Below, in pieces: positions 53,277-64,000 of a DNA stretch of 64,000 nt. The position numbers were made by a program, and so were the translations under genes. Within the stretch, counting starts at the first letter, position 1; each line of letters opens with the position of its first letter. The notes beneath the pieces were generated by a model that did no database searches, was not told where the DNA came from, and worked only from the letters and a program-made list of their open reading frames with translations. Source of the DNA: Alphaproteobacteria bacterium (GTDB lineage: Bacteria; Pseudomonadota; Alphaproteobacteria; Micavibrionales; Micavibrionaceae); assembly GCA_023384135.1 (NCBI GenBank), contig JAHDXS010000001.1:1141978-1205977 (forward strand). Reading direction: 5' to 3'.

Positions 53277-55409
53277 TTACGTACCGACCACGAACTTAGC
53301 CACGATCGCCACCAGCAGGATCGCCACGATATTGGCAATCTTGATGAGCGGATTGACCGCCGGGCCGGCCGTGTCCTTGTAGGGGTCGCCGACCGTGTCG
53401 CCCGTGACGGCGGCCTTGTGGGCTTCGGAGCCCTTGCCGCCATAATGGCCTTCCTCGATATATTTCTTGGCGTTATCCCATGCACCGCCACCGGAGGTCA
53501 TGGAAATCGCCACGAACAGGCCGGTCACAATGGTACCCAGAAGCATCGCGCCCAGCGCCTGGAAGCCCGCCATCATGTCGCCGCTCAGCAGCGTCACGAC
53601 CACGAACACCACAATCGGAGCCGCAACGGGCAGCAAGGAGGGAATGATCATTTCCTTGATCGCCGCGCGTGTCAGGAGGTCAACCGCCTTGCCATATTCG
53701 GGCTTGCCGGTGCCTTCCATGATACCGGGGATTTCCCTGAACTGGCGGCGAACCTCGACCACGACAGACGACGCGGCGCGGCCCACGGCCGTCATGCACA
53801 TCGCGCTGAAGAGGTAAGGCAGCAATCCGCCAAGGAACAGGCCGATCACGATATAGGGGTCCTGCAACGGGAACGTGATATCCGCATACTGCGGCAGGTA
53901 GTGCTTGATCTCCTCGGTATAACCCGCGAACAGCACCAGCGCGGCCAGACCGGCGGAACCGATTGCATAGCCCTTGGTGACCGCTTTGGTCGTGTTCCCG
54001 ACAGCATCCAGAGCATCCGTCGTCTCGCGCGTCTCGGAGGGCAGCTCCGCCATTTCCGCGATCCCGCCCGCATTGTCCGTCACCGGACCGTAAGCGTCGA
54101 GCGCCACGACCATCCCGGCCAGCGAAAGCATCGCGGTGGCCGCGATGGCGATCCCGTACAGACCCGCAATCGTGAAGGCGACCCAGATCCCGGCGCAGAT
54201 GATCAGAACCGGAATAGCGGTCGCTTCCATCGAAATCGCAAGCCCCTGGATAACGTTCGTGCCGTGGCCCGTTTCCGAAGCCTTGGCGATCGTCCGAACC
54301 GGACGGAACGCGGTGGAGGTGTAGTACTCCGTGATCCACACGAGCAGCCCCGTAACGGCCAGACCGGCCAGAACGCACATGTAAAGGTCATTAATGCCAA
54401 TCACCCGGCCGTTCGAGAGCGGCAGATCGGCGGGAATAGCCATACCGTACATACCCAACGCGATCAGGACAGCGGAGATAAGAGCGCTGGCGATAAAGCC
54501 TTTATAAAGCGCACCCATGATGTTCCGGCTCGGCCCCAGCCTGACGAAATACGTCCCGGCGACGGACCCGATAATGCTCAGACCGCCGATCAGAAGCGGC
54601 AAAATCATCATCGACTCGACAACGGAAGGCGCGAACGCGCTGAACGCAATCAGCATGGTTGCCACGACCGTAACGGCGTAGGTCTCGAACAGGTCAGCGG
54701 CCATCCCAGCGCAGTCGCCCACGTTGTCGCCCACATTGTCGGCGATAACGGCGGGGTTGCGCGGATCGTCCTCGGGAATTCCGGCCTCGACCTTGCCCAC
54801 GAGGTCCGCGCCGACATCGGCGCCCTTCGTGAAGATCCCGCCGCCCAGACGTGCGAAGATGGAAATCAGGGAGGCCCCGAAGCCCAAAGCCACAAGCCCC
54901 TCAAGGATCTTGCGCAGGATATGCATGCGCTCCTCGCCAACGGCGGCATCGAGGCCGAACGCGGCTTGCAGGCCGAAATAATAAAACGCCACGCCCAGAA
55001 GCCCAAGACCGACCACCAGCATCCCGGTCACGGCCCCGGCCTTGAACGCGATGTCCAGAGCCTTCTCCATGCTCACGGTCGCGGCCTGCGTCGTACGGAC
55101 GTTCGCGCGCACCGACATCATCATCCCGGCATAACCGGCGACCCCGGAGCATCCGGCGCCGATCACGAAGCCGAGGGCCACATGCCCGCCCAAAAGCGCG
55201 AACAGCAAGATGGCGACGACGATCCCGACGATCCCGATCGTGGTATACTGGCGGTTGAGATAAGCCGAAGCGCCCTCTTGAATAGCGCCCGAAATCTGTC
55301 GCATGCGATCATTTCCGGTATCGGCGGAAAGAATTTGTTTCGCAGCCACGACGCAATATAAAAGAGCTAAAATCCCGCACAGCGTGATGACGAGAGAGAT
55401 GAGCGACAT
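53277..55409 (-). CDS. hppA: K+-independent proton-pumping pyrophosphatase
   Basis: A 710-residue integral membrane pump with about 16 helices that couples PPi hydrolysis to proton export. The catalytic region [21 protein letters not shown] and the later [21 protein letters not shown] hold the Mg-PPi aspartates. The motif GNTTKA has lysine where K+-dependent enzymes have alanine, so it should be K+-independent. A second acidic site is at [21 protein letters not shown]. Confidence 0.97.
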   Translation of the reverse strand: MSLISLVITLCGILALLYCVVAAKQILSADTGNDRMRQISGAIQEGASAYLNRQYTTIGIVGIVVAILLFALLGGHVALGFVIGAGCSGVAGYAGMMMSVRANVRTTQAATVSMEKALDIAFKAGAVTGMLVVGLGLLGVAFYYFGLQAAFGLDAAVGEERMHILRKILEGLVALGFGASLISIFARLGGGIFTKGADVGADLVGKVEAGIPEDDPRNPAVIADNVGDNVGDCAGMAADLFETYAVTVVATMLIAFSAFAPSVVESMMILPLLIGGLSIIGSVAGTYFVRLGPSRNIMGALYKGFIASALISAVLIALGMYGMAIPADLPLSNGRVIGINDLYMCVLAGLAVTGLLVWITEYYTSTAFRPVRTIAKASETGHGTNVIQGLAISMEATAIPVLIICAGIWVAFTIAGLYGIAIAATAMLSLAGMVVALDAYGPVTDNAGGIAEMAELPSETRETTDALDAVGNTTKAVTKGYAIGSAGLAALVLFAGYTEEIKHYLPQYADITFPLQDPYIVIGLFLGGLLPYLFSAMCMTAVGRAASSVVVEVRRQFREIPGIMEGTGKPEYGKAVDLLTRAAIKEMIIPSLLPVAAPIVVFVVVTLLSGDMMAGFQALGAMLLGTIVTGLFVAISMTSGGGAWDNAKKYIEEGHYGGKGSEAHKAAVTGDTVGDPYKDTAGPAVNPLIKIANIVAILLVAIVAKFVVGT

Positions 55410-55748
55410 TACAACCTCACTTTTGATATTTTTAGGGTCAACGCACCCGGATTAATCCGGAAAACCGTAAAACCGTTTCTCACCCGGTTTATAAGACAGG
55501 ACTGGTGGGTTTAACCCACTGAAACGCGTGGCAATTCGTTTGTCCCGGACCAGATTGTAAAAAATTACAACAAGCCTCTCCATTGGCCTTCAATGGCCAA
55601 AAGATCATGCGTTATACGTTGCCCGCAAGGCCTCGGCAAGACATTTTTTTGGCGGCCGGAACGCCGGCCGCCAAACAACGATACATCGCGATTTGAACTG
55701 CAAAGATATGGAATTAACGAATATACGCGAAAAGAAAACCGGGGCGAA
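55410..55748. other. intergenic region upstream of hppA
   Basis: Holds the hppA promoter region and one strong hairpin (55651-55659 with 55664-55672, extended by T-A pairs). It has T before and A after on the plus strand, which fits no standard terminator. No gene supported; the frame at 55565-55849 looks spurious. Confidence 0.4.
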
Positions 55749-55895
55749 TTAATCGTCCCCGCCATCCTTCTCGGCAAGTTCCAAAACGTCATCCGCATTG
55801 TCGTTGGACGAACGTTTTCTAACCTTGGGAATGGTGCGCTCAAGTTCATCAGGAACGAACATCACACCACCGGACGCAGAAGCATAGGCTCTCAT
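55749..55895 (-). CDS. small acidic hypothetical protein, 48 aa
   Basis: ATG 55895 is preceded by GGGAGG with four bases between. The frame reads MRAYASASGGVMFVPDELER and ends in an acidic stretch (LAEKDGGDD). No membrane segment or family. The strong ribosome site makes a real small gene likely. Confidence 0.5.
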   Translation of the reverse strand: MRAYASASGGVMFVPDELERTIPKVRKRSSNDNADDVLELAEKDGGDD

Positions 55896-56028
55896 TAGAC
55901 CCTCCCGACGTTGTCGTCATTGCATGGGCTTATGTGAGAGATATTTTACGGCGCGCCCCGCCCCTTCTCCAAACAAACGATGCGCTGCAAAGCACAAATA
56001 ATGTGACGCACCGCAACGAAAATCCGGA

Positions 56029-56066
56029 CAAAAAAGAACGGGGAGCGGCACTAAGCCGCCCCCCGT
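56029..56066 (-). terminator. intrinsic terminator of cspA
   Basis: A 12-bp stem (56038-56049 with 56055-56066, one mismatch), then T-rich on the minus strand, 22 bases after the cspA stop. Confidence 0.8.
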
Positions 56067-56087
56067 CCCAAATTCCGACGTAAAAGC

Positions 56088-56297
56088 CTAGCCGGTAACC
56101 TTAAGGTTAGCAGCAGCTTTTTTACCGCGATTTTCGCGAATCTCGTACTGGAGCTTTTGCCCCTCTTTGAGGGTCTGCAAACCGGCCGCTTCGACAGCCG
56201 AAATGTGAACAAAGACATCCGGGCCGCCATTATCGGGCACGATAAAGCCAAATCCCTTGTTCGGGTTAAACCATTTTACGACACCACTTTGTTCCAT
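56088..56297 (-). CDS. cspA: cold-shock domain protein
   Basis: A 69-residue single cold-shock domain with RNP1-like KGFGFIVPD and RNP2 VFVHISAV, starting [14 protein letters not shown]. It is an RNA chaperone. The 297-base space to the next gene could hold a long cold-responsive leader. Shares no operon with its neighbours. Confidence 0.94.
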   Translation of the reverse strand: MEQSGVVKWFNPNKGFGFIVPDNGGPDVFVHISAVEAAGLQTLKEGQKLQYEIRENRGKKAAANLKVTG

Positions 56298-56594
56298 CTC
56301 GAGAACTCTCCAAAAATAAAAAATTAAAACAAGCTCTTTAGAAATGCTCGAGCTTTAGTAAAAGCACAGAAGTTCCAAAGATCAATGACAGGATTTAACG
56401 GTTTTTTTGCCCCTTCGCAACAAGAAATTCATCCCAAAAGGCAACCCAAGGGCGTTTAGCCTATGGATAATCCCTCGCAAGCGCCCCTGGTCGGCTTCAT
56501 TTACCCCCGGAAAGCTGTTAGCGTGGCAGGAGTCACAGCCGCCCGCGTCCGGCGCGGCCCCTTATGTCCTGAGTGTAATAGCGGCCCCTGAAGC

Positions 56595-57131
56595 ATGAAC
56601 AAAAGCGCAGACGTTCTGGAGCGTTCCGCCATCCCCGCCGGAAAAGTCTTCCTCAAGGCGGGGGAGGAAAATTCGCGCGCCTACGTCATTCAGGCGGGCC
56701 TCATTATATCCTTTATGGAAATTAACGGACGCAAAATCGAAGTCGAACGCCACGGCCCCGGCACCATTATCGGCGAACTCTGCCTGATGGTGGACGCGCC
56801 GATCGTCCTCAGCTATGAGGCGCTCGAACCCACCACGGTCGTGACGATCACCCGGCAGGACTTCCAGAAGCGCCTGACCCGCGTGGATAAGACGGTGGTC
56901 AAGATCCTGACCCACACGGTCGAAAAACTCGCCGCGCACGAAAAGGTGGAGATCGAAAAGGCCATCAAACGGTCCGAGATCGACGACATGGCGCAGGCGC
57001 TCGCTCTTTCGATCCTCAAAAGCAGGAAACTGAGCGTGGATCAGCAGATTGAATACGAACGTATGATCCTCCCGCCCATCAACGACATGATCAAGGCGAT
57101 CAAGAAATTTAAGGAGGAAACGAGCGCTTAG
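56595..57131 (+). CDS. cyclic-nucleotide-binding-domain protein without DNA-binding domain
   Basis: Residues 10-115 form a Crp-like effector domain (AGKVFLKAGEENSRAYVIQAGLI and GPGTIIGELCLMVDAP). The C-terminal third is helical (KVEIEKAIKRSEIDDMAQALALSILK) and lacks a winged helix, so it is not a standard transcription factor. A second-messenger or protein-interaction role is inferred. Ends in a 4-base convergent overlap with the next gene. Confidence 0.8.
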   Translation: MNKSADVLERSAIPAGKVFLKAGEENSRAYVIQAGLIISFMEINGRKIEVERHGPGTIIGELCLMVDAPIVLSYEALEPTTVVTITRQDFQKRLTRVDKTVVKILTHTVEKLAAHEKVEIEKAIKRSEIDDMAQALALSILKSRKLSVDQQIEYERMILPPINDMIKAIKKFKEETSA

Positions 57132-57391
57132 GTCGCCCCGCCCGCCGGAGGCTCGCCCTCGCCCTTATGCGGGCAACAGCTCTTGCCTTCCCCGGAGGAA
57201 CAGCCCATCACGCGGCCCATGAGCGAGAGCAGCACCGCCCCGATCATCAGCACGGCGAAGCTCACCCCGACCTTCACGAAGGTTTGCCCCGAGACGCTCT
57301 CGGGAAACCAGACATAGGCCAGCGCCACGATCATCAGCGAGACCACCAGAAAACCGCTGAGAACGACGATATAAGACGGCACACTTTTCAT
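57128..57391 (-). CDS. small two-helix membrane protein, 87 aa
   Basis: ATG 57391 has GAGGGG upstream. Two hydrophobic helices (IVVLSGFLVVSLMIVALAYV and VGVSFAVLMIGAVLLSLMG) are followed by a Cys-containing tail (GCSSGEGKSCCPHKG). No family recognised. The convergent stop overlaps the preceding plus-strand gene. Confidence 0.6.
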   Translation of the reverse strand: MKSVPSYIVVLSGFLVVSLMIVALAYVWFPESVSGQTFVKVGVSFAVLMIGAVLLSLMGRVMGCSSGEGKSCCPHKGEGEPPAGGAT

Positions 57392-57505
57392 GTTAATCCC
57401 CCTCAAAAAACGGGCCGTTGAACCAGAAACCCGTGTAAAAAGTGTACTCCTAAGGGTTAAAATAAACAAGCACAGGACAACTTAAACCGGACCGGACAGA
57501 GCCTC

Positions 57506-57886
57506 ATGCGCAAAAGCTATGAACACCATGCACAGCTCTCAGCCTACTATTTTGAGGACAGCTTTGTGCTGGCGATCACGGAAAGTCAAGGCAGGTTTGA
57601 GTTTGAGATTGAGGCCGTCCTGACGCCGGAGCACAAGGACTATAAAAATCCCAAACCGTCGGAACAGCATTGCTATAAAAACATAAAACTGATTTTTGAC
57701 GAGATTGAACGATTTACGTGGGAACAAACCTCATTTAAGGGATATAGGGACGCGAGCGGAGAGGTTGACTATGGAAGTATTGACGTTTTTACATTCGATG
57801 GAGACTCCTACGAACTTGAAGGCGACTGGGGCAAACTAAAAATAACGGCCCGAAAGCTATGGGCTGAAGAAAAAGAACAAAACTAG
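57506..57886 (+). CDS. hypothetical protein, 126 aa
   Basis: A soluble protein rich in beta strands and aromatic residues (EHHAQLSAYYFEDSFVLAITESQGRF, SIDVFTFDGDSYELEGDWG). No signal peptide or known motif. It could be a single-domain immunity-type or housekeeping protein. It stands alone before the radical SAM gene. Confidence 0.55.
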   Translation: MRKSYEHHAQLSAYYFEDSFVLAITESQGRFEFEIEAVLTPEHKDYKNPKPSEQHCYKNIKLIFDEIERFTWEQTSFKGYRDASGEVDYGSIDVFTFDGDSYELEGDWGKLKITARKLWAEEKEQN

Positions 57887-57918
57887 AACATTTTGCCTTT
57901 TCATGCTATAAACGGGGA

Positions 57919-59019
57919 ATGACGATTCCCGCCCCCAAGCACGCCGCCGATCCCCTGAAAGCCCGGGGCGCCGCCGCCAACCCCGTCGGCCGTTTTGAAA
58001 AATTGGACCTGAGCGCCGAAGGAGCAAGCAGCGCCGACTGGCCGGGCGACCCGGAAGAGGATTCGCCCCGCCCGCTTAAAACCGAATTCTTTCGCGACCA
58101 CAGCAAAACCGTGCTGGTCTATAACGACAGCCCCGACATCGGCCCCGGCGTGATGCTCAACCCCTATCGCGGCTGCGAGCACGGCTGCATCTATTGCTTC
58201 GCCCGCCCCAACCACGAATATCTCGGGCTCTCCGCCGGGCTGGATTTCGAAAGCAAGATTTTCGTCAAAACCGAGGCCCCCGCCCTGCTCCGCCGTGAAC
58301 TCAACGCGAAGAAATGGACCCCGCAGACGATCGCCCTGAGCGGCGTGACCGATTGCTATCAACCGATCGAACGAAAGCTCAAACTCACCCGCAAGTGTCT
58401 GGAGGTGCTGGCCGAATTCCGCAACCCCGTGGGCCTGATTACCAAAAACCACCTCATCACCCGCGATCTGGATATTTTACAGGATATGGCGCGCTGGAAC
58501 GGGGTAAGGGCCTATATCTCCCTGACTACCCTCCAACCGGACTTAGTCCACTTGATGGAGCCGCGCACCTCCGGCCCCGCCGCCCGCCTCCGCGCCATCG
58601 AAACGCTCGCCAGGGCCGGAATCCCGGTGGGCGTGATGACCGCCCCCGTCATCCCCGGCCTGACCGACCATGAACTGCCCGCCCTGCTGAAGGCCGCGAG
58701 CGAGGCCGGCGCACAAAGCGCGGGCTATATCGTCGTGCGTCTGGCGCATGGTCTGCGGGAGTTATTTCAGGACTGGCTGGAGCAAAACCTTCCGCTCAAA
58801 AAAGACCGTGTTCTTGGCCGCATCCGCGACCTGCGCGGCGGAAAATTAAACGATACGCGCTGGGGCGTTCGCAAAACCGGCGAAGGCCCCTACGCCGACC
58901 TGATCGCCCAAACCTTTAAACAGAATGCAAAAAAATACGGCCTCGATAAACCGGCCACGCCCCTCTCAACCGCGCACTTCCGCCGCATCCCCGAAGACGG
59001 CCAGCTGAGCTTCTTTTAG
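57919..59019 (+). CDS. radical SAM protein of the PA0069/SplB-like type
   Basis: A 366-residue radical SAM protein with cluster motif CEHGCIYC in the context LNPYRGCEHGCIYCFARPNHEY, diagnostic of the PA0069/Rv2578c group, which is distantly related to spore-photoproduct lyase. SGVTDCYQPIERKLKLTRKCLEVL fits. The substrate is unknown. It is common in proteobacteria. Confidence 0.88.
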   Translation: MTIPAPKHAADPLKARGAAANPVGRFEKLDLSAEGASSADWPGDPEEDSPRPLKTEFFRDHSKTVLVYNDSPDIGPGVMLNPYRGCEHGCIYCFARPNHEYLGLSAGLDFESKIFVKTEAPALLRRELNAKKWTPQTIALSGVTDCYQPIERKLKLTRKCLEVLAEFRNPVGLITKNHLITRDLDILQDMARWNGVRAYISLTTLQPDLVHLMEPRTSGPAARLRAIETLARAGIPVGVMTAPVIPGLTDHELPALLKAASEAGAQSAGYIVVRLAHGLRELFQDWLEQNLPLKKDRVLGRIRDLRGGKLNDTRWGVRKTGEGPYADLIAQTFKQNAKKYGLDKPATPLSTAHFRRIPEDGQLSFF

Positions 59020-59073
59020 ACGCACGGCCAGACTTTTTGGCGCTTGAACGCGGCCTATGGTAACATTTCCCTT

Positions 59074-59586
59074 ATGCAGGCAGAGTTCGGTAAAAATTCG
59101 CACATAACCATAAGGCAAATCGGCGAACACGATTGGGCGGATTACCGCGATTTTTATAAAAGCCTCAGCGATCCGCATCATTTCAGCGGCCTTCTGGCCG
59201 GAAAGGACTGGGAGGATCCCGCAACATGGCAGGAATTGCTGAAAGCAACAGCCGCACAGGATGGATTCGTGATGTTCGGCATGTATGACCGGGACAAAAT
59301 GATCGGGCAGACCTCGATCCAGATGGTAAACTCCAACGGGAAAACAGCCGCCCTCCTCGCCGGATCGGAAATCGCCGACGATTATCGCGGGCAAAGACTG
59401 GTTGATAAGCTCTATCAGGCGCGCCGGGAATATCTGAATAACGCAGGCTTCCCCGGCGAAATCCTCACAACCATCCGCCCCGAAAACACAAGGTCGCGAA
59501 CAGCCGCCGCCCGCAACGGCTTTATCGACACAGGCCGAACGGATGATCACGGCTACTGCATCTATACTCCGGAGACGCCGGGCTAA
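59074..59586 (+). CDS. GNAT-family N-acetyltransferase
   Basis: About 170 residues with the acetyl-CoA motif EIADDYRGQRLVDKLYQ, followed by ENTRSRTAAARNGFIDTGR, the C-terminal GNAT signature. The acceptor substrate is unknown. I prefer ATG 59074; a TTG at 59044 would lengthen it by ten residues. It runs towards the rRNA operon, and a hairpin terminator lies just after its stop. Confidence 0.82.
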   Translation: MQAEFGKNSHITIRQIGEHDWADYRDFYKSLSDPHHFSGLLAGKDWEDPATWQELLKATAAQDGFVMFGMYDRDKMIGQTSIQMVNSNGKTAALLAGSEIADDYRGQRLVDKLYQARREYLNNAGFPGEILTTIRPENTRSRTAAARNGFIDTGRTDDHGYCIYTPETPG

Positions 59587-59589
59587 AAA

Positions 59590-59616
59590 CAAAAAACCCC
59601 GCATCAAGGATGCAGG
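59590..59616 (-). terminator. terminator of the rRNA operon
   Basis: On the minus strand the hairpin CCCTGCATC/GATGCGGGG is followed by TTTTTTG, about 60 bases after 5S. It may also stop the GNAT transcript from the other side. Confidence 0.8.
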
Positions 59617-59672
59617 GCCGCTCAATCTATGTAACTTCGCAAACAGGTTTGAAACGGGAATGAGTTCGGAAG

Positions 59673-59788
59673 ACCCGGCAGCGATCTACTCTCCCACGCC
59701 TTAAGACGCAGTACCATCGACGCTAAGAGGTTTCACGGTCCTGTTCGGAATGGGAAGGGGTGTTGCACTCTCGCTATAACCACCGGGT
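59673..59788 (-). rRNA. rrf: 5S ribosomal RNA
   Basis: About 116 bases. Paired ends (ACCCGG...CCGGGT), the GGTTATAGCGAGAG region and the internal CCCATTCCGAACAG and GATGGTACTG sequences are typical. It is last in the operon. Confidence 0.95.
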
Positions 59789-59924
59789 CATCCGAACTCA
59801 TCGTGCTCCAAGTATATTCAGAAAATTGTCTTTCAAATCGCCTGTCAAAAGCAACGGATTGACCGCTGCGCGTGACCCGTAAAGGACAACCCCGGAGGAT
59901 TATACCTTTGCGGATAAGAATTCA

Positions 59925-62667
<2,743 letters not shown>

Positions 62668-63009
62668 CACGCGCAGGGATAAATCCGCTGCTCATGCTTT
62701 GACAGTTTGGCTCTCACCCCAGACCCTATGAGGTCCGAAGTAATTACCAGCATATTTGTTAGACATTGTTTGAGCCGGACCCGGCTAGGAGCCCGGCTAC
62801 ACTTGGAGTTTTCAATTCAGATACGATACGCACCGCAGCGGCAAGAGCCACTGTGAAGCGAATCAACATCTGAGTTGATGTCATTTCAAACCTATTTACG
62901 ATGTACAAGAACCTGGATAAACCAGAAAGGAAACGTCTTAAACGCCTCATTTTTGACCTAACCAAACCCGGGAAAGAAGACCGCAGTAAAATTCCTTGAA
63001 CAGAAGAGT
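62668..63009 (-). other. 23S-tRNA-Ala spacer
   Basis: A transcribed spacer of about 340 bases. I see no gene; probably processing signals (paired regions flanking 23S). Confidence 0.6.
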
Positions 63010-63085
63010 TGGTGGACCCTAGCGGGATCGAACCGCTGACCTCCTGAATGCAAATCAGGCGCTCTCCCAGCTGAGCTAAGGGCCC
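63010..63085 (-). tRNA. tRNA-Ala (TGC)
   Basis: 76 bases with encoded CCA. The anticodon arm reads CTGATTTGCATTCAG, and the T arm GGTTCGATCC. In the rRNA internal spacer. Confidence 0.97.
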
Positions 63086-63137
63086 GCTAAAGCCTCTCTA
63101 AAATCAGCCAGAAAAACACCTGCTCGCAAAAACAGTC

Positions 63138-63629
63138 TTAGTTGAGGTTAACCTGAACCGACTGAGCAATCTGCTTGGCCATCTGGCGCGCCTGCTGCAA
63201 AAGCTGGTCCGACAGAGACTTGGCCTGAGCCACAAGCTGCTGGATTTGCGCTACCTGAGCCGCCGTGGGATTACCGTTAGACAACGCCTTCGCCTGGTTC
63301 AAGATATTCGTAATCTGTCCCAGCTGACCGGCAAACATATTGGTAAAATTACCAAGATTACCAAGACCGATGCCACCCTGATACATGTTGTTCATGATCG
63401 AGCAACCGGAATTAATGTTTGTTTGAGTCGCTCTCGCGGAGTTCCTGATCTTGTTGCGGGTTTGACGACATTGCTGCCGACCGCTGCAGGGAATAGGCGT
63501 AGACGTGATCGACGTAACAACCGTCGAAAAACTGCCCGTGGAAACCGGCCCGCAAGCCGCTGCGTGTGCAGTGCCCACAAAAGCGAAACCACCAAGAACA
63601 ATAGCCGCGGATAAAAGAAGTCTTTTCAT
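63138..63629 (-). CDS. secreted protein encoded inside the rRNA operon spacer, 163 aa
   Basis: ATG 63629 has GAGG seven bases upstream. The protein has a clear signal peptide (MKRLLLSAAIVLGGFAFVG then THAHA-type cleavage near AHA). The mature part has four cysteines (CGPVS, PCSGRQQC, SGC) and a Gln-rich helical C-terminus (QIQQLVAQAKSLSDQLLQQAR) ending VQVNLN. No family recognised. It lies between tRNA-Ile and tRNA-Ala on the rRNA strand, with its own promoter-like sequence. An operon-internal protein gene is unusual. Confidence 0.72.
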   Translation of the reverse strand: MKRLLLSAAIVLGGFAFVGTAHAAACGPVSTGSFSTVVTSITSTPIPCSGRQQCRQTRNKIRNSARATQTNINSGCSIMNNMYQGGIGLGNLGNFTNMFAGQLGQITNILNQAKALSNGNPTAAQVAQIQQLVAQAKSLSDQLLQQARQMAKQIAQSVQVNLN

Positions 63630-63694
63630 TGGCACACCTCTAATACGGCTCCTGAGAGCCAGCCCCTTCCTTAAAAACGTACAAAGATACGATA

Positions 63695-63723
63695 ATTATA
63701 AGGCAGATTTACCGTCTCGTAAA
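63695..63723 (-). promoter_or_regulatory. promoter of the spacer gene
   Basis: On the minus strand TTTACG (63718-63723), 17-base spacer and a perfect TATAAT (63695-63700), about 65 bases before the ATG. Confidence 0.6.
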
Positions 63724-63745
63724 GCTTTATTAAAACTTTAGGAAA

Positions 63746-63822
<77 letters not shown>

Positions 63823-63948
63823 TTTTTTAGGTGCGTACCATCACGGGTACCGCAGCCCCAGATGATTAATTTGGCTGATCCTATTCAAGGAAAAAAGAGA
63901 TATGCGGGCAACAGCATTTGCGCTTTCGTTAGAAAGGCACCAGATAAC

Positions 63949-64000
<52 letters not shown>

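Noticed and set aside
53418..55361. 647-residue plus-strand frame across hppA
   Set aside because: Antisense shadow of the pyrophosphatase gene; composition is rich in His, Arg and Gly without domains.
55565..55849. 94-residue minus-strand frame
   Set aside because: No ribosome site; the frame at 55749-55895 on the same strand has a strong one.

Overview
The window looks like an alphaproteobacterial chromosome carrying a large mobile island. The alphaproteobacterial signs are the rRNA operon order 16S-tRNA-Ile-tRNA-Ala-23S-5S, a K+-independent proton-pumping pyrophosphatase, a thiO-thiS-thiG operon behind a TPP riboswitch, and Toprim/RepA-like phage genes of a kind common in that class. The genus cannot be fixed from the sequence alone. 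All activities below are inferred from sequence.

Region 1 (1-7204) is the right end of one mobile element. It holds a VirD4/TraG coupling protein, several unknown genes, an ankyrin-repeat protein, and a large serine recombinase (5564-7249) preceded by a 56-residue overlapping ORF. The recombinase reading frame runs into a tRNA-fMet fragment and stops inside it.

Region 2 (7205-48492) is a second element of about 41.2 kb. It is bounded by a 49-bp direct repeat (7205-7253 and 48444-48492) that is the 3' part of the intact tRNA-fMet gene at 48445-48521, with a tyrosine integrase at 47085-48173 beside that tRNA. Its cargo is a nearly self-contained nitrate-respiration package. It has a fused NarK transporter, NarGHJI and a parvulin; the molybdenum-cofactor genes moeA, moaA, a moaC-moaB fusion, moaD, moaE and mobA; oxygen-independent haem (hemN), ubiquinone (ubiT-ubiU-ubiV) and deoxynucleotide (nrdD-nrdG) synthesis; NnrS, an outer-membrane porin and an Aer-like split chemoreceptor. 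Two Crp/Fnr regulators are present, one with a C-terminal cysteine cluster. I found eight perfect TTGAT-N4-ATCAA boxes, all inside the island, and most place a plausible -10 element where a class II FNR promoter would have it. The integrase end (42.6-48.2 kb) holds an IS3-family element, a candidate structured RNA, and phage-type primase/helicase genes. No phage structural genes are present.

Region 3 (48493-64000) is the more GC-rich core chromosome. It holds a secreted protein with a secretin-like C-terminus, thiOSG, an intergenic region with three DnaA-box matches, hppA, cspA, a cyclic-nucleotide-domain protein, a radical SAM protein, a GNAT acetyltransferase, and an rRNA operon on the minus strand. 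A gene for a secreted protein, with its own promoter-like sequence, lies between tRNA-Ile and tRNA-Ala in that operon.
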